Assembly: GCF_019249215.1 (NCBI RefSeq)
Contig: NZ_JAESDI010000001.1
Location: forward strand, 124,001-188,000
Length of the DNA: 64,000 nt
Direction: 5' to 3'
From: Alteromonas lipotrueae
GTDB lineage: Bacteria; Pseudomonadota; Gammaproteobacteria; Enterobacterales; Alteromonadaceae
Part shown: positions 18,263-26,315 of the stretch, in pieces
How the letters are laid out: every line of letters begins with the position of its first letter
Numbering within the stretch: position 1 is the first letter of the stretch
Notes under the pieces: generated by a model
What the model was told of the DNA's origin: nothing
Database searches by the model: none
The model's input: the letters and a program-made list of their open reading frames with translations, nothing else
Position numbers and translations under genes: made by a program

Positions 18263-19549
18263 ATGGCGCATTTCATCGACCGAAGACTTAACAGTAAAGG
18301 CAAAAGCACAGTAAACAGACAGCGCTTTATCAAACGCTATAAACAACAGATAAAGCGTGCTGTTACTGATGCCGTTGGTAAACGCTCTGTTACCGACCTA
18401 GACTCGGGCGAGCAGGTAAGTATTCCTACTCGCGATATTTCTGAACCTGTTTTCCACACCGGGAAGGGAGGCAAGCGAGATATTGTTCACCCCGGAAATG
18501 ACCAATTTATTGCTGGCGACCAAATTGACCGTCCCCCTGGTGGCGCGGGTCAAGGCTCCGGTGAAGGCGAAGCGGGGAATAGCGGAGAGGGTGAGGATGA
18601 ATTCGTATTTTCCATCTCGAAAGATGAATATTTGGATATTTTATTCGACGACTTAGCCCTACCAAATTTAAAGAAAAATCAGTTCGACAAAGTTATCCAA
18701 CATGAAACCTATCGTGCTGGGTATCAAACTGACGGCGTGCCGAGTAACTTAGACATTGTTCGCTCTCTTAAGGGCTCCGTTGCCAGACGGATTGCGTTAA
18801 CCGGTTCTACCCGTAAGCGCATTAGGGAGTTAGAAGCACAGTTAGCCTTATTTAGTGCAGCCCCTAAAGATAATGCACTAGCCATTGAAGAGATTGAAAA
18901 AGAACTCGCACTACTTAAAGCCAAAGTCGCTAAAGTCCCTTTTATCGACACGTTCGATTTACGTTTTAAAAACTACGACAAGCGCCCTATCCCAACGAGC
19001 AAAGCAGTGATGTTTTGTTTAATGGATGTTTCTGGCTCTATGGATCAAGCTACCAAAGATGTAGCCAAGCGCTTTTATATTTTGCTGTATTTGTTTTTGA
19101 CCCGAACCTACGAGAATGTAGAAGTGGTGTATATTCGCCATCATACACAAGCAAAAGAAGTCGACGAACAGGAGTTTTTCTATTCACAAGAAACCGGCGG
19201 TACTATTGTCTCTAGTGCACTAAAGCTTATGGATGAAATAGTGCGAGAACGGTTTAGCGACGGTAATTGGAATATCTATGCCGCTCAAGCGTCAGATGGC
19301 GATAACTGGGCAGATGATTCGCCCTTATGTAGCTCACTATTAGTCAACAACCTATTACCCGCCACCCGCTACTTTGCCTATATTGAAATAACCGAACGCC
19401 AACACCAAACCCTATGGCGAGAATACGAAAAGGTAAGTCAATCTTTCGACAATATAGTCTGTAAACACATCCAGTCTCCGGATGATATTTACCCTGTATT
19501 CAGAGAAATATTCAAGCGTACCGAGCAGTTAAGTACGCAAGGAGGTTAG
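18263..19549 (+). CDS. yeaH: YeaH/DUF444 family protein with vWA-like domain
   Basis: This 428-residue protein is the usual partner of PrkA; its biochemical role is not established. The N terminus ([17 protein letters not shown]) matches E. coli YeaH. A Gly/Glu-rich linker at about residues 90-112 is followed by [19 protein letters not shown] and a von Willebrand A-like half with the MIDAS motif DVSGSMD and [20 protein letters not shown] precedes the ATG at 18263; 26 upstream codons overlap prkA and do not match the family. It lies between prkA and spoVR. Confidence 0.94.
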   Translation: MAHFIDRRLNSKGKSTVNRQRFIKRYKQQIKRAVTDAVGKRSVTDLDSGEQVSIPTRDISEPVFHTGKGGKRDIVHPGNDQFIAGDQIDRPPGGAGQGSGEGEAGNSGEGEDEFVFSISKDEYLDILFDDLALPNLKKNQFDKVIQHETYRAGYQTDGVPSNLDIVRSLKGSVARRIALTGSTRKRIRELEAQLALFSAAPKDNALAIEEIEKELALLKAKVAKVPFIDTFDLRFKNYDKRPIPTSKAVMFCLMDVSGSMDQATKDVAKRFYILLYLFLTRTYENVEVVYIRHHTQAKEVDEQEFFYSQETGGTIVSSALKLMDEIVRERFSDGNWNIYAAQASDGDNWADDSPLCSSLLVNNLLPATRYFAYIEITERQHQTLWREYEKVSQSFDNIVCKHIQSPDDIYPVFREIFKRTEQLSTQGG

Positions 19550-19552
19550 CTC

Positions 19553-21067
19553 ATGTCTGCAAGTGCAGCGCGTCAAAAACATAAATTAGATGATGGCCCA
19601 GATTGGACATTTTCGTTACTGACCGACTATGAAACAGAAATCGACCGTATTGCTAAAGAGTTTAAGCTAGACACCTACCCTAACCAAATTGAAGTTATTA
19701 CCGCCGAACAAATGATGGATGCCTATGCCAGCATAGGTATGCCACTAAACTATACCCATTGGTCATTTGGTAAAAAGTTTATTCAAACCGAACAACAGTA
19801 CCGCAGAGGCCAAATGGGCTTGGCCTATGAAATTGTGATTAATTCCGACCCTTGCATTGCGTATTTAATGGAAGAAAATACCATTACTATGCAAGCGTTA
19901 GTGATGGCCCATGCCTGCTATGGCCATAATTCTTTTTTCAAAGGTAATTATCTTTTTCAAACCTGGACAGATGCCAGTTCCATTATCGACTATTTGGTTT
20001 TTGCCAAGAAGTACATTTCTAAATGTGAGCAAAAACACGGTGTTGAGGAAGTCGAGAACATTCTTGATTCTTGTCACGCCTTAATGAATTACGGTGTGGA
20101 CAGATACAAAAGGCCACAAAAAATATCGCTTCAGGAAGAGAAAACCCGTCAAGAAGAACGTGCTCAGTATTTACAGTCACAAGTTAATGAGCTGTGGCGA
20201 ACCTTGCCGAACAACCCTAAAAGCAAAGACACAAACACCCTACGCTTTCCTTCCGAGCCACAAGAAAACTTACTGTATTTCATTGAAAAAAATGCGCCAC
20301 TATTAGAACCCTGGCAACGAGAGATTGTACGCATTGTGCGCAAGGTATCTCAGTACTTCTACCCTCAAAAACAAACACAAGTGATGAATGAAGGCTGGGC
20401 CTGTTTTTGGCATTACCACATTCTAAATAAAATGTACGACGAGCGATTAGTCAGCGATCGTTTTATGATGGAGTTTTTGCACAGTCATTCCAGCGTTGTC
20501 ATGCAACCCGATTACAACAGCCCATACTATTCTGGCATTAACCCTTATGCGTTAGGATTCTCGATGTTCATGGACATCAAACGGGTGTGCCAAGCTCCCA
20601 CTAAAGAAGACTATGAATACTTACCGACTATCGCAGGTAAAGATTGGCTTGAAACTGTGCATTTCGCCATGCATAACTTTAAAGATGAAAGCTTCATTAG
20701 TCAGTTCTTATCACCCAAACTAATGCGAGATTTTAAATTATTTGCGTTGGAAGACGATGCTAACAATTCCTATGTGAGCGTTAGCGCTATTCACGACGAG
20801 AACGGCTATCAGACAATTAGAGAAAAGCTCTCTGCCCAATATAATTTAAGCAATCTAGAGCCTAACATTCAGGTATATAACGTTGATGTGAGAGGCGATC
20901 GTTCTTTGACCCTTCGCTACGTTCCTCAGCACGGCATTCCGTTAGGTAACTCCAAGGGTGAGGTTATGCGTCATCTTCATAGATTGTGGAAGTTCGATGT
21001 AAGACTTGAACAAGAAAACAATACAGGGCTTCCGACCCTACTTGCCGAGTGTCGAACCAGTAAGTAA
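19553..21067 (+). CDS. SpoVR-family protein (YcgB)
   Basis: SpoVR proteins take part in spore cortex formation in Bacillus, and in proteobacteria they travel with PrkA and YeaH; the molecular function is unknown. The 504-residue protein matches E. coli YcgB, including DGPDWTFSLL at the start, MAHACYGHNSFFKGN, MNEGWACFWHYHI and the conserved GDRSLTLRY near the end. The clustered His and Glu residues suggest a metal site, which is inference. The ATG lies 3 nt after yeaH, so the three genes are clearly one transcript. Confidence 0.94.
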   Translation: MSASAARQKHKLDDGPDWTFSLLTDYETEIDRIAKEFKLDTYPNQIEVITAEQMMDAYASIGMPLNYTHWSFGKKFIQTEQQYRRGQMGLAYEIVINSDPCIAYLMEENTITMQALVMAHACYGHNSFFKGNYLFQTWTDASSIIDYLVFAKKYISKCEQKHGVEEVENILDSCHALMNYGVDRYKRPQKISLQEEKTRQEERAQYLQSQVNELWRTLPNNPKSKDTNTLRFPSEPQENLLYFIEKNAPLLEPWQREIVRIVRKVSQYFYPQKQTQVMNEGWACFWHYHILNKMYDERLVSDRFMMEFLHSHSSVVMQPDYNSPYYSGINPYALGFSMFMDIKRVCQAPTKEDYEYLPTIAGKDWLETVHFAMHNFKDESFISQFLSPKLMRDFKLFALEDDANNSYVSVSAIHDENGYQTIREKLSAQYNLSNLEPNIQVYNVDVRGDRSLTLRYVPQHGIPLGNSKGEVMRHLHRLWKFDVRLEQENNTGLPTLLAECRTSK

Positions 21068-21144
21068 TTGAATGTTGCCATCTTCTGTTATTTACGGGGG
21101 TGCCGCGTATGTGGCTGACGCACTTCGGCAGAGGCTGGGGTATG

Positions 21145-21609
21145 TCAGGCATTCAGTGTTTTAATTGTTTGATTTGGCTTAGGCTCGTCAAAAAAGCCGT
21201 TTTCAGAGGCGTACAGAAAAGCGTCGTCAATGCTTTGAACGTGAAAGCTGACGTAGTCTTTGGCTCTTTCGGGTAACATTTTAGCCAGTTGGTATCGTTT
21301 GATTGGGTTGGTTTGATACACATAGAACGACGCTTTTACGCCATTCTCATAACACCACACTCCATATTGAGTAAAGTTTTCCATGGCATCAAAAGTGGTT
21401 AAATCCCACTTATCTAACAACACGATATGCAGCCAACGCATGTTAAATCTTGCGGTTACCTCTTGCTTAACATCCCCAATATAACTATTCGATATTTCAG
21501 TAGACCATTGACCATCTAATTCACTAATAAGCGTAGAGCCAGCAATTTCGATAGTGTAAGCGGCATGGGGAAACTTTTTACTACACACCATATCAGAGCG
21601 TGTATTCAT
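21145..21609 (-). CDS. Hypothetical protein, possible STAS-like fold
   Basis: I do not recognise this 154-residue soluble protein. It has no signal peptide or membrane span. Its alternation of strands and helices (AAYTIEIAGSTLISEL, WLHIVLLDKWDLTTFDAMENF, SFHVQSIDDAFLYA) recalls small STAS/SpoIIAA-like domains, but this is weak inference. Codon use is ordinary and the ATG at 21609 is followed by a full open frame. It lies convergent with spoVR and on the same strand as, but 190 nt beyond, the MFS gene. Confidence 0.7.
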   Translation of the reverse strand: MNTRSDMVCSKKFPHAAYTIEIAGSTLISELDGQWSTEISNSYIGDVKQEVTARFNMRWLHIVLLDKWDLTTFDAMENFTQYGVWCYENGVKASFYVYQTNPIKRYQLAKMLPERAKDYVSFHVQSIDDAFLYASENGFFDEPKPNQTIKTLNA

Positions 21610-21801
21610 GCTAACACTCCTCTTTAATACAAGAAGAATGCTGACAATAAAACCTATATCTATGGCGCTGAGTATCGCTCCATGATGCCATCGATTCTTC
21701 CTACCTTTTTCGTGCTGCGTCTATCTCAGTATAGTCAGTTATTGTAAGTTGGCTAATTTTGGGTGACGGCTTGGAACAGTAAGCTTTGATAGAAATACCT
21801 T

Positions 21802-22977
21802 CTACATAAGCTGCTTACGCTTACAGAAAAACAAGGAGGCCGCACCTATCGCCGAGAACACCGCCGCAGTGGCAAAGGTTTCATAAGCATTGGCTCCTTG
21901 GTCCCATTGCTGCCCTGCCATGTAATTACCGAACGCACCACCGAATCCAAATGCCACGCTAATATAAATGGCTTGGCCTCGGCTGTGAAATGGAGGTGGT
22001 AAAAATTGATGAATGAAGTACACAGAAACCGCATGGGTTAACCCAAAGCTTAATGCATGAATCACTTGGCTGAGTAATATCACCGCCATGCTATCGGCAG
22101 CAGATGCCAATGCGTACCAACGCAACGCAGTTAGCAGCAAGCTGGCGAATAACAGATTCCACACGCCAAAACGTGCGGTTAAACGGCTAGCAATAAGAAA
22201 AATACCCACTTCTACCAGTACGCCTAGGGCGATGAATAAACCAGTTTGCTGGCCGCTGTAGCCAAGGTCACGCATATATAACGCGAAAAAACCGTAATAA
22301 GCACCAAAGCTAATTTGTAAGCATATAGACGCAAAGATGAAAACTACAAAGGGACGCTGTCTGGCGTACTGCCAAATGCTGCCTACCGCAGTGTGTTTCT
22401 CGGCACTCGCTTTCGGCGCTTGAATGAATAGCGTGGTCACGAACAATAGCAGTAGCACGCCCACACTCACGATTACCGGTGTTTCAGTAGAAAAGCTATC
22501 TAGGGCCTTGCCTACACCTACCGTTAAGCATATAAAGCCGATACTTCCCCATAACCTTATAAGCCCATAGCTGGCTTTAGTGCCTTCTACTGACTTCATA
22601 GTGATAACCTCTAATTGAGGTAATACCGCCGTCCAGAACATCATCATTAAGCCGAAAGACAGCGTTAGCCCCCAGAAGCCTTCAAATAAAAATACCGAAC
22701 AAAAGGTGGCTACCGTAAGAAAACTACCCAGCCTTAACACACTTACCGCGTTGCCTTTTTTATCAGCAATGCCCGCCCATAGTCCTGGCCCTAAAATACG
22801 GGCAAGGGTTATTACCGCGAAGAGCTCCCCTATTTCAGCAGAGCTAAAGCCGCGACCATCAAGAAATATACCCAAATACGGGACTAAAACACCCAGTTGA
22901 CCAAAATACAGCCAATAGGTTAACGCGAGAACAATGAGTGATTTATGGTTAGCAAAGGGCAATTTAGCGAATGGCAC
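21802..22977 (-). CDS. MFS transporter, HcaT-like
   Basis: This 391-residue inner-membrane protein has about twelve hydrophobic spans and belongs to the MFS_1-like group that includes E. coli HcaT (3-phenylpropionate) and nucleoside symporters. Shared stretches include SYGLIRLWGSIGF and FGAYYGFFALYMRDLGYS. The substrate is unknown. The start is GTG at 22977 with GGAG 7 nt upstream. A 26-bp perfect palindrome lies directly before the ribosome-binding site. It follows aroC on the same strand but with a 116-nt gap. Confidence 0.86.
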   Translation of the reverse strand: MPFAKLPFANHKSLIVLALTYWLYFGQLGVLVPYLGIFLDGRGFSSAEIGELFAVITLARILGPGLWAGIADKKGNAVSVLRLGSFLTVATFCSVFLFEGFWGLTLSFGLMMMFWTAVLPQLEVITMKSVEGTKASYGLIRLWGSIGFICLTVGVGKALDSFSTETPVIVSVGVLLLLFVTTLFIQAPKASAEKHTAVGSIWQYARQRPFVVFIFASICLQISFGAYYGFFALYMRDLGYSGQQTGLFIALGVLVEVGIFLIASRLTARFGVWNLLFASLLLTALRWYALASAADSMAVILLSQVIHALSFGLTHAVSVYFIHQFLPPPFHSRGQAIYISVAFGFGGAFGNYMAGQQWDQGANAYETFATAAVFSAIGAASLFFCKRKQLM

Positions 22978-22999
22978 TGCACAACTCCGTATGCGATAG

Positions 23000-23025
23000 C
23001 GCCACAGGTAACGTTACCTGTGGCG
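23000..23025. promoter_or_regulatory. 26-bp perfect palindrome before the MFS gene
   Basis: CGCCACAGGTAAC is followed immediately by its exact reverse complement, ending 22 bp from the GTG start. As RNA it gives an 11-bp stem with an ACGT loop, but without a T-run. It could be an operator or an RNA element between aroC and the MFS gene. Confidence 0.55.
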
Positions 23026-23093
23026 TATGAAGGGGATAAGCTGGATGATGACTATTATACTGACGCGCTGTTTTCTTATCGCTTAGTTAGCAC

Positions 23094-24203
23094 TTATTCA
23101 GCTTTACCTGCCTGACCTGCAATAGGTACGGTAGTCGATACCACAGAAGCGTTTTGTGCACGGTGACGCAAGTAGTGATCCATCAATACAATCGCCATCA
23201 TCGCTTCAGCAATAGGCACCGCACGAATACCTACACAAGGGTCGTGACGACCTTTCGTGACAATTTCGATTTCTTCACCCTGCTTGTTGATGGTTTTACC
23301 TGGCACTGAAATACTAGATGTTGGTTTAAGTGCCATATGGACTTCAAGATCTTGCCCTGTTGAAATACCGCCTAGTACGCCACCCGCATGGTTTGATTGG
23401 AAACCTTCAGGTGAAAGCGTATCACGGTGCTCACTGCCTTTTTGGTTAATAACCTCAAAACCGTCGCCAATCTCTACGCCTTTAACCGCATTAATGCCCA
23501 TCATAGCGTGCGCAATATCGGCATCTAATCTATCGAATACTGGCTCGCCTAACCCCACTGGAACATTTTTAACCACGACTGAAACTTTAGCACCGATGCT
23601 ATCGCCAGATTTCTTTAGCTCGCGCATGTATTCATCTAGCGCTTCGAGTTTGCTTTCATCAGGGCAGAAAAAAGGATTGGTATTCGTCACCGCATGGTCA
23701 ACGTTTTCAACGCTAATAGGCCCTAATTGAGAAAGGTAGCCATGTACTTCAACGCCATGCACTTCTTTTAAATACTTTTTGGCAATACCACCCGCAGCAA
23801 CACGTACCGCAGTTTCACGGGCAGACGAGCGACCACCACCACGATAATCACGTGAACCATACTTTTGATCATAGGTATAATCGGCATGGCCTGGGCGAAA
23901 ACGGTCAGCAATATTTGAGTAGTCTTGGCTTCGTTGATCTTTGTTTTTAATCAACAAACCAATACTGGTACCCGTCGTTTTTCCTTCAAACACGCCAGAC
24001 AAAATTTGCACTTCATCATCTTCACGACGGGCGGTGGTATAACGGGATGTACCAGGCTTACGTCTGTCTAAATCGCCCTGTAAATCAGCTTCACTTAACG
24101 TGAGGCCTGGAGGGCAACCATCAACAACACCGCCAATGGCGATACCGTGGCTTTCTCCAAATGTGGTAACGGTGAAGAGTTTTCCAAAGCTGTTGCCTGA
24201 CAT
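23094..24203 (-). CDS. aroC: Chorismate synthase
   Basis: AroC converts 5-enolpyruvylshikimate-3-phosphate to chorismate using reduced FMN, the last step of the shikimate pathway. The 369-residue protein has all three family signatures: [18 protein letters not shown] near the N terminus, [14 protein letters not shown] with [13 protein letters not shown] (about 105-131), and the C-terminal KGRHDPCVG. It follows prmB by 9 nt and is surely co-transcribed with it, the same order as in E. coli. Confidence 0.97.
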   Translation of the reverse strand: MSGNSFGKLFTVTTFGESHGIAIGGVVDGCPPGLTLSEADLQGDLDRRKPGTSRYTTARREDDEVQILSGVFEGKTTGTSIGLLIKNKDQRSQDYSNIADRFRPGHADYTYDQKYGSRDYRGGGRSSARETAVRVAAGGIAKKYLKEVHGVEVHGYLSQLGPISVENVDHAVTNTNPFFCPDESKLEALDEYMRELKKSGDSIGAKVSVVVKNVPVGLGEPVFDRLDADIAHAMMGINAVKGVEIGDGFEVINQKGSEHRDTLSPEGFQSNHAGGVLGGISTGQDLEVHMALKPTSSISVPGKTINKQGEEIEIVTKGRHDPCVGIRAVPIAEAMMAIVLMDHYLRHRAQNASVVSTTVPIAGQAGKAE

Positions 24204-24212
24204 AATCGAGAA

Positions 24213-25148
24213 TTAATCCTTGCTGTTAAAATAGTTTTCTAATGTTGAGTTGTTCACGGCAAATATCCCCTGCCCGCCATTTTCAAAGCTTAGCCAAATG
24301 ACTTCAAGGCCTGGGAAGCGAGTGTCCATATGCACTTCGCTGTTACCTACTTCAATGAACAACCAGCCGTTATCGGTTAAATATTGTGGTGCTTTACGTA
24401 GCATAATATCCACGAGTTCTAATCCGTCATCGCCGGCCGCTAATGCTAGCTCTGGCTCATGATGATATTCATCAGGCAAGTCGGCCATGTCTTCAGCATC
24501 AACATAAGGTGGGTTTGATACAATTAAATCGTACTTCTGCCCGGTTAAATTAGTAAATAAATCAGAATGAATAGGGTAAACACGGTGACTTAATTGATGC
24601 TCTTGAATATTAATATCGGCCACTTCAAGGGCATCTTCGCTTATATCTACCGCATCAACCTGTGAGTCGGGGTACGCATGCGCAAGTGCAATAGCGATAC
24701 AACCACCACCGGTACACATATCTAAAATATGAGTCGGTGCTTCTTTAACGAAAGGCTCAAAGTTATTTTGAATCAGTTCTGCAAACGGAGAGCGAGGAAT
24801 AAGCACGCGCTCATCAACATAAAATGGCATGCCGCAAAACCAAGCTTCGTTGGTAATGTAAGGCAGAGGCATACGGGTTTGTACCCGCTTTAAAACAAGC
24901 TCAGCAATTTTTTCGCGCTCACTTTTTGTGAGTCTTGATGACAACATACTGTCACCAACGTGCTCAGATAGCGAATGAGGCAAGTGTAGCGCTTGCATGG
25001 TAAGGCTTAATGCTTCATCCCAAGCGTTATCGGTACCATGACCAAAATAGAGGGCGGCGTCGTTAAATCGACTGGTAGCCCACCGAATCATATCAAGTAT
25101 GCTGTGTAAATCTTCGATGGCTTCTTCTAAGTAAAACTTGTCGGTCAT
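24213..25148 (-). CDS. prmB: Ribosomal protein L3 glutamine N5-methyltransferase
   Basis: PrmB methylates a glutamine of ribosomal protein L3 with S-adenosylmethionine. The 311-residue protein has an N-terminal helical domain with the family's FGHGTDNAWDEA, then a Rossmann methyltransferase with LDMCTGGGCIAIALA (SAM binding) and the catalytic NPPYVDAEDM loop, which binds the target amide. It is upstream of aroC in the same transcript and divergent from smrB, as in E. coli. Confidence 0.96.
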   Translation of the reverse strand: MTDKFYLEEAIEDLHSILDMIRWATSRFNDAALYFGHGTDNAWDEALSLTMQALHLPHSLSEHVGDSMLSSRLTKSEREKIAELVLKRVQTRMPLPYITNEAWFCGMPFYVDERVLIPRSPFAELIQNNFEPFVKEAPTHILDMCTGGGCIAIALAHAYPDSQVDAVDISEDALEVADINIQEHQLSHRVYPIHSDLFTNLTGQKYDLIVSNPPYVDAEDMADLPDEYHHEPELALAAGDDGLELVDIMLRKAPQYLTDNGWLFIEVGNSEVHMDTRFPGLEVIWLSFENGGQGIFAVNNSTLENYFNSKD

Positions 25149-25236
25149 AAGAGCTTGGGTACATCAGGAATATGAAAGCTGGTATCATACCCAAAGATAA
25201 CGCCTGCGCCCACGTTAATTTGCATATCGGTTCATA

Positions 25237-25830
25237 ATGAAAGTATTTAAAAAAGAACTAAAAGCCATGAAAAAAGGCACTGAGAAGCCAAAAGTGATTG
25301 AAGATACCTTCTCATTTGCTGATGCTGTGCAAGGTGTAAAGCCCATGGAGCAGGACAAGATTGTTCCGAATAAGAAAGTCGCCCTTGAAAAGAAAAAGCA
25401 ATTAGCAGGGGTTAAAGACCTAAAAGGCAGTAAGCAGGTAGCGGCGAGTTTTAGCTTCTCCGATATGTACCAAGCTGTACTTCCGCAAGAAGGCCCCATG
25501 CGGTATTGCCGAGAAGGCGTGCCAACGCATGTACTAAAGCAGCTTAGACGAGGAGACTATTCCCCTGAGTTTCTGCTGGATTTGCACGGTATGACCCGAG
25601 AAATGGCAAAAACCGAAATAGCCTCATTAATTTATACCGCCCGAAAAGAGTCGGTAGACTGTGTTTCCATCATGCACGGGTTTGGACAGGGCGTTTTAAA
25701 AAATGCACTCCCCCACTACTTAATACAGCATCCCCACGTGAATGCATTCCACCAAGCGCCACTTGAATACGGCGGACAAGCGGCATTGCTTGTGTTGCTA
25801 GATGTGCCCACGCCAGAATATAAGCGATAG
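25237..25830 (+). CDS. smrB: Smr-domain endonuclease SmrB
   Basis: SmrB cleaves mRNA at collided ribosomes and so feeds ribosome rescue. The 197-residue protein has a basic N-terminal helix region (ribosome contact) and a C-terminal Smr domain with the DLHGMTR motif at about 113-119 and HGFGQGVLK at about 148-156. The start ATG at 25237 is preceded by GGTTCATA, a weak site, but the N terminus matches E. coli SmrB. It is divergent from prmB-aroC. Confidence 0.93.
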   Translation: MKVFKKELKAMKKGTEKPKVIEDTFSFADAVQGVKPMEQDKIVPNKKVALEKKKQLAGVKDLKGSKQVAASFSFSDMYQAVLPQEGPMRYCREGVPTHVLKQLRRGDYSPEFLLDLHGMTREMAKTEIASLIYTARKESVDCVSIMHGFGQGVLKNALPHYLIQHPHVNAFHQAPLEYGGQAALLVLLDVPTPEYKR

Positions 25831-25914
25831 TGAACGTAGTTATAGTTACTGAGTTCTAGACCTAACATTGACCTAATTCTTGTCAAACGCCGCGACTTAG
25901 GGGCAAAACGGTAT

Positions 25915-26040
25915 TTACTTATCAAGCTCTGCGCTGTTGTGCATAAATAGATAGGTATAGAACACGCCCATTCCAATAATAATACTGATACCTAAAAGCG
26001 AGCCCCATACAACGGGATCTGAAATCATACTTAGTAACAT
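25915..26040 (-). CDS. 41-aa single-span membrane protein, DUF3149-like
   Basis: This small frame has an excellent start: GGAG lies 7 nt before the ATG at 26040. The product begins MLLSMISDPVVWGSLLG, then a hydrophobic span (about residues 10-32, rich in Gly, Ile and aromatic residues) and a short polar tail. It resembles DUF3149 proteins, tiny inner-membrane proteins of unknown function found in proteobacteria; by size it also recalls accessory subunits such as CydX or CcoQ. Two FNR-type boxes upstream suggest induction at low oxygen. It is convergent with smrB. Confidence 0.75.
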   Translation of the reverse strand: MLLSMISDPVVWGSLLGISIIIGMGVFYTYLFMHNSAELDK

Positions 26041-26070
26041 GGTGTTTCTCCTCACAGGGTTAATAAGTTA

Positions 26071-26076
26071 ATGATA
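26071..26076 (-). promoter_or_regulatory. Candidate -10 box for the small membrane protein
   Basis: On the minus strand this is TATCAT, centred 31 bp downstream of the proximal FNR box. That is the spacing expected if the box is centred near -41.5, a class II FNR-activated promoter. The transcript would start near 26064. Confidence 0.45.
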
Positions 26077-26097
26077 GCGATTTCCTGATGATGGTTT

Positions 26098-26111
26098 GTG
26101 ATCTGGATCAA
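26098..26111. promoter_or_regulatory. FNR/EtrA box, proximal
   Basis: GTGATCTGGATCAA matches TTGATnnnnATCAA at 9 of 10 fixed positions. Its centre is exactly 50 bp from the distal box at 26148-26161. Confidence 0.6.
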
Positions 26112-26147
26112 GCCTGAAATCCGGTAAATAGAAGGCTTGTATAGAAG

Positions 26148-26161
26148 TTGATCGAGATCAA
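26148..26161. promoter_or_regulatory. FNR/EtrA box, distal, perfect
   Basis: TTGATCGAGATCAA matches the FNR consensus perfectly. It lies between the small membrane-protein gene (minus strand) and the candidate sRNA promoter (plus strand) and could act on either. Confidence 0.65.
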
Positions 26162-26195
26162 TATAGAAATAAATTGAAAATAACTCAAAATGCCA

Positions 26196-26224
26196 TTGCA
26201 AATCATTCTCATTTACAATACATT
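26196..26224 (+). promoter_or_regulatory. Fur-box promoter of a candidate sRNA
   Basis: TGCAAATCATTCTCA (26197-26211) has the reverse complement TGAGAATGATTTGCA, which fits the 7-1-7 Fur consensus at 11 of 14 positions. It overlaps a possible -35 (TTGCAA, 26196-26201) and precedes, with 17-bp spacing, a possible -10 (TACATT, 26219-26224). Bound Fur would block this promoter in iron-rich cells. Confidence 0.65.
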
Positions 26225-26230
26225 ATACAT

Positions 26231-26310
26231 GCCTGTTCGACGTAGGTTAAAAACGGTCTTGGCTTAGCGTCGTAAGGGGAACAGACGCCCGTCTGTTCCC
26301 CTCTTTTTTT
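26231..26310 (+). ncRNA. Candidate Fur-repressed sRNA, about 80 nt
   Basis: A Fur-box promoter, an 80-nt stretch without a reading frame, and a strong intrinsic terminator (13-bp stem and seven T) together define a probable small RNA. A 5' hairpin can form from CGACG (26238-26242) and CGTCG (26267 onward), leaving an open A/U-rich middle. Bases 26229-26242 are complementary to the sodB leader over 14 nt with one G-U pair. I cannot see the conserved core of enteric RyhB, so it would be a functional analogue or a diverged homologue. The T-run exists only on the plus strand, so the hairpin does not simply terminate the kinase gene. Alternatively it ends a long smrB read-through transcript. Confidence 0.6.
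26275..26310 (+). terminator. Strong intrinsic terminator of the candidate sRNA
   Basis: AGGGGAACAGACG and its exact complement form a 13-bp stem, followed by C and seven T on the plus strand. The minus strand lacks a T-run after the stem. Confidence 0.85.
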
Positions 26311-26315
26311 GTCTG

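Noticed and set aside
23257..23730. 157-codon open frame antisense to aroC
   Set aside because: It mirrors the reading frame of a certain gene, has no ribosome-binding site and no recognisable protein features.
26231..26310. Direct homologue of enteric RyhB
   Set aside because: The conserved RyhB core is not recognisable by eye; the call is limited to a Fur-controlled sRNA candidate.
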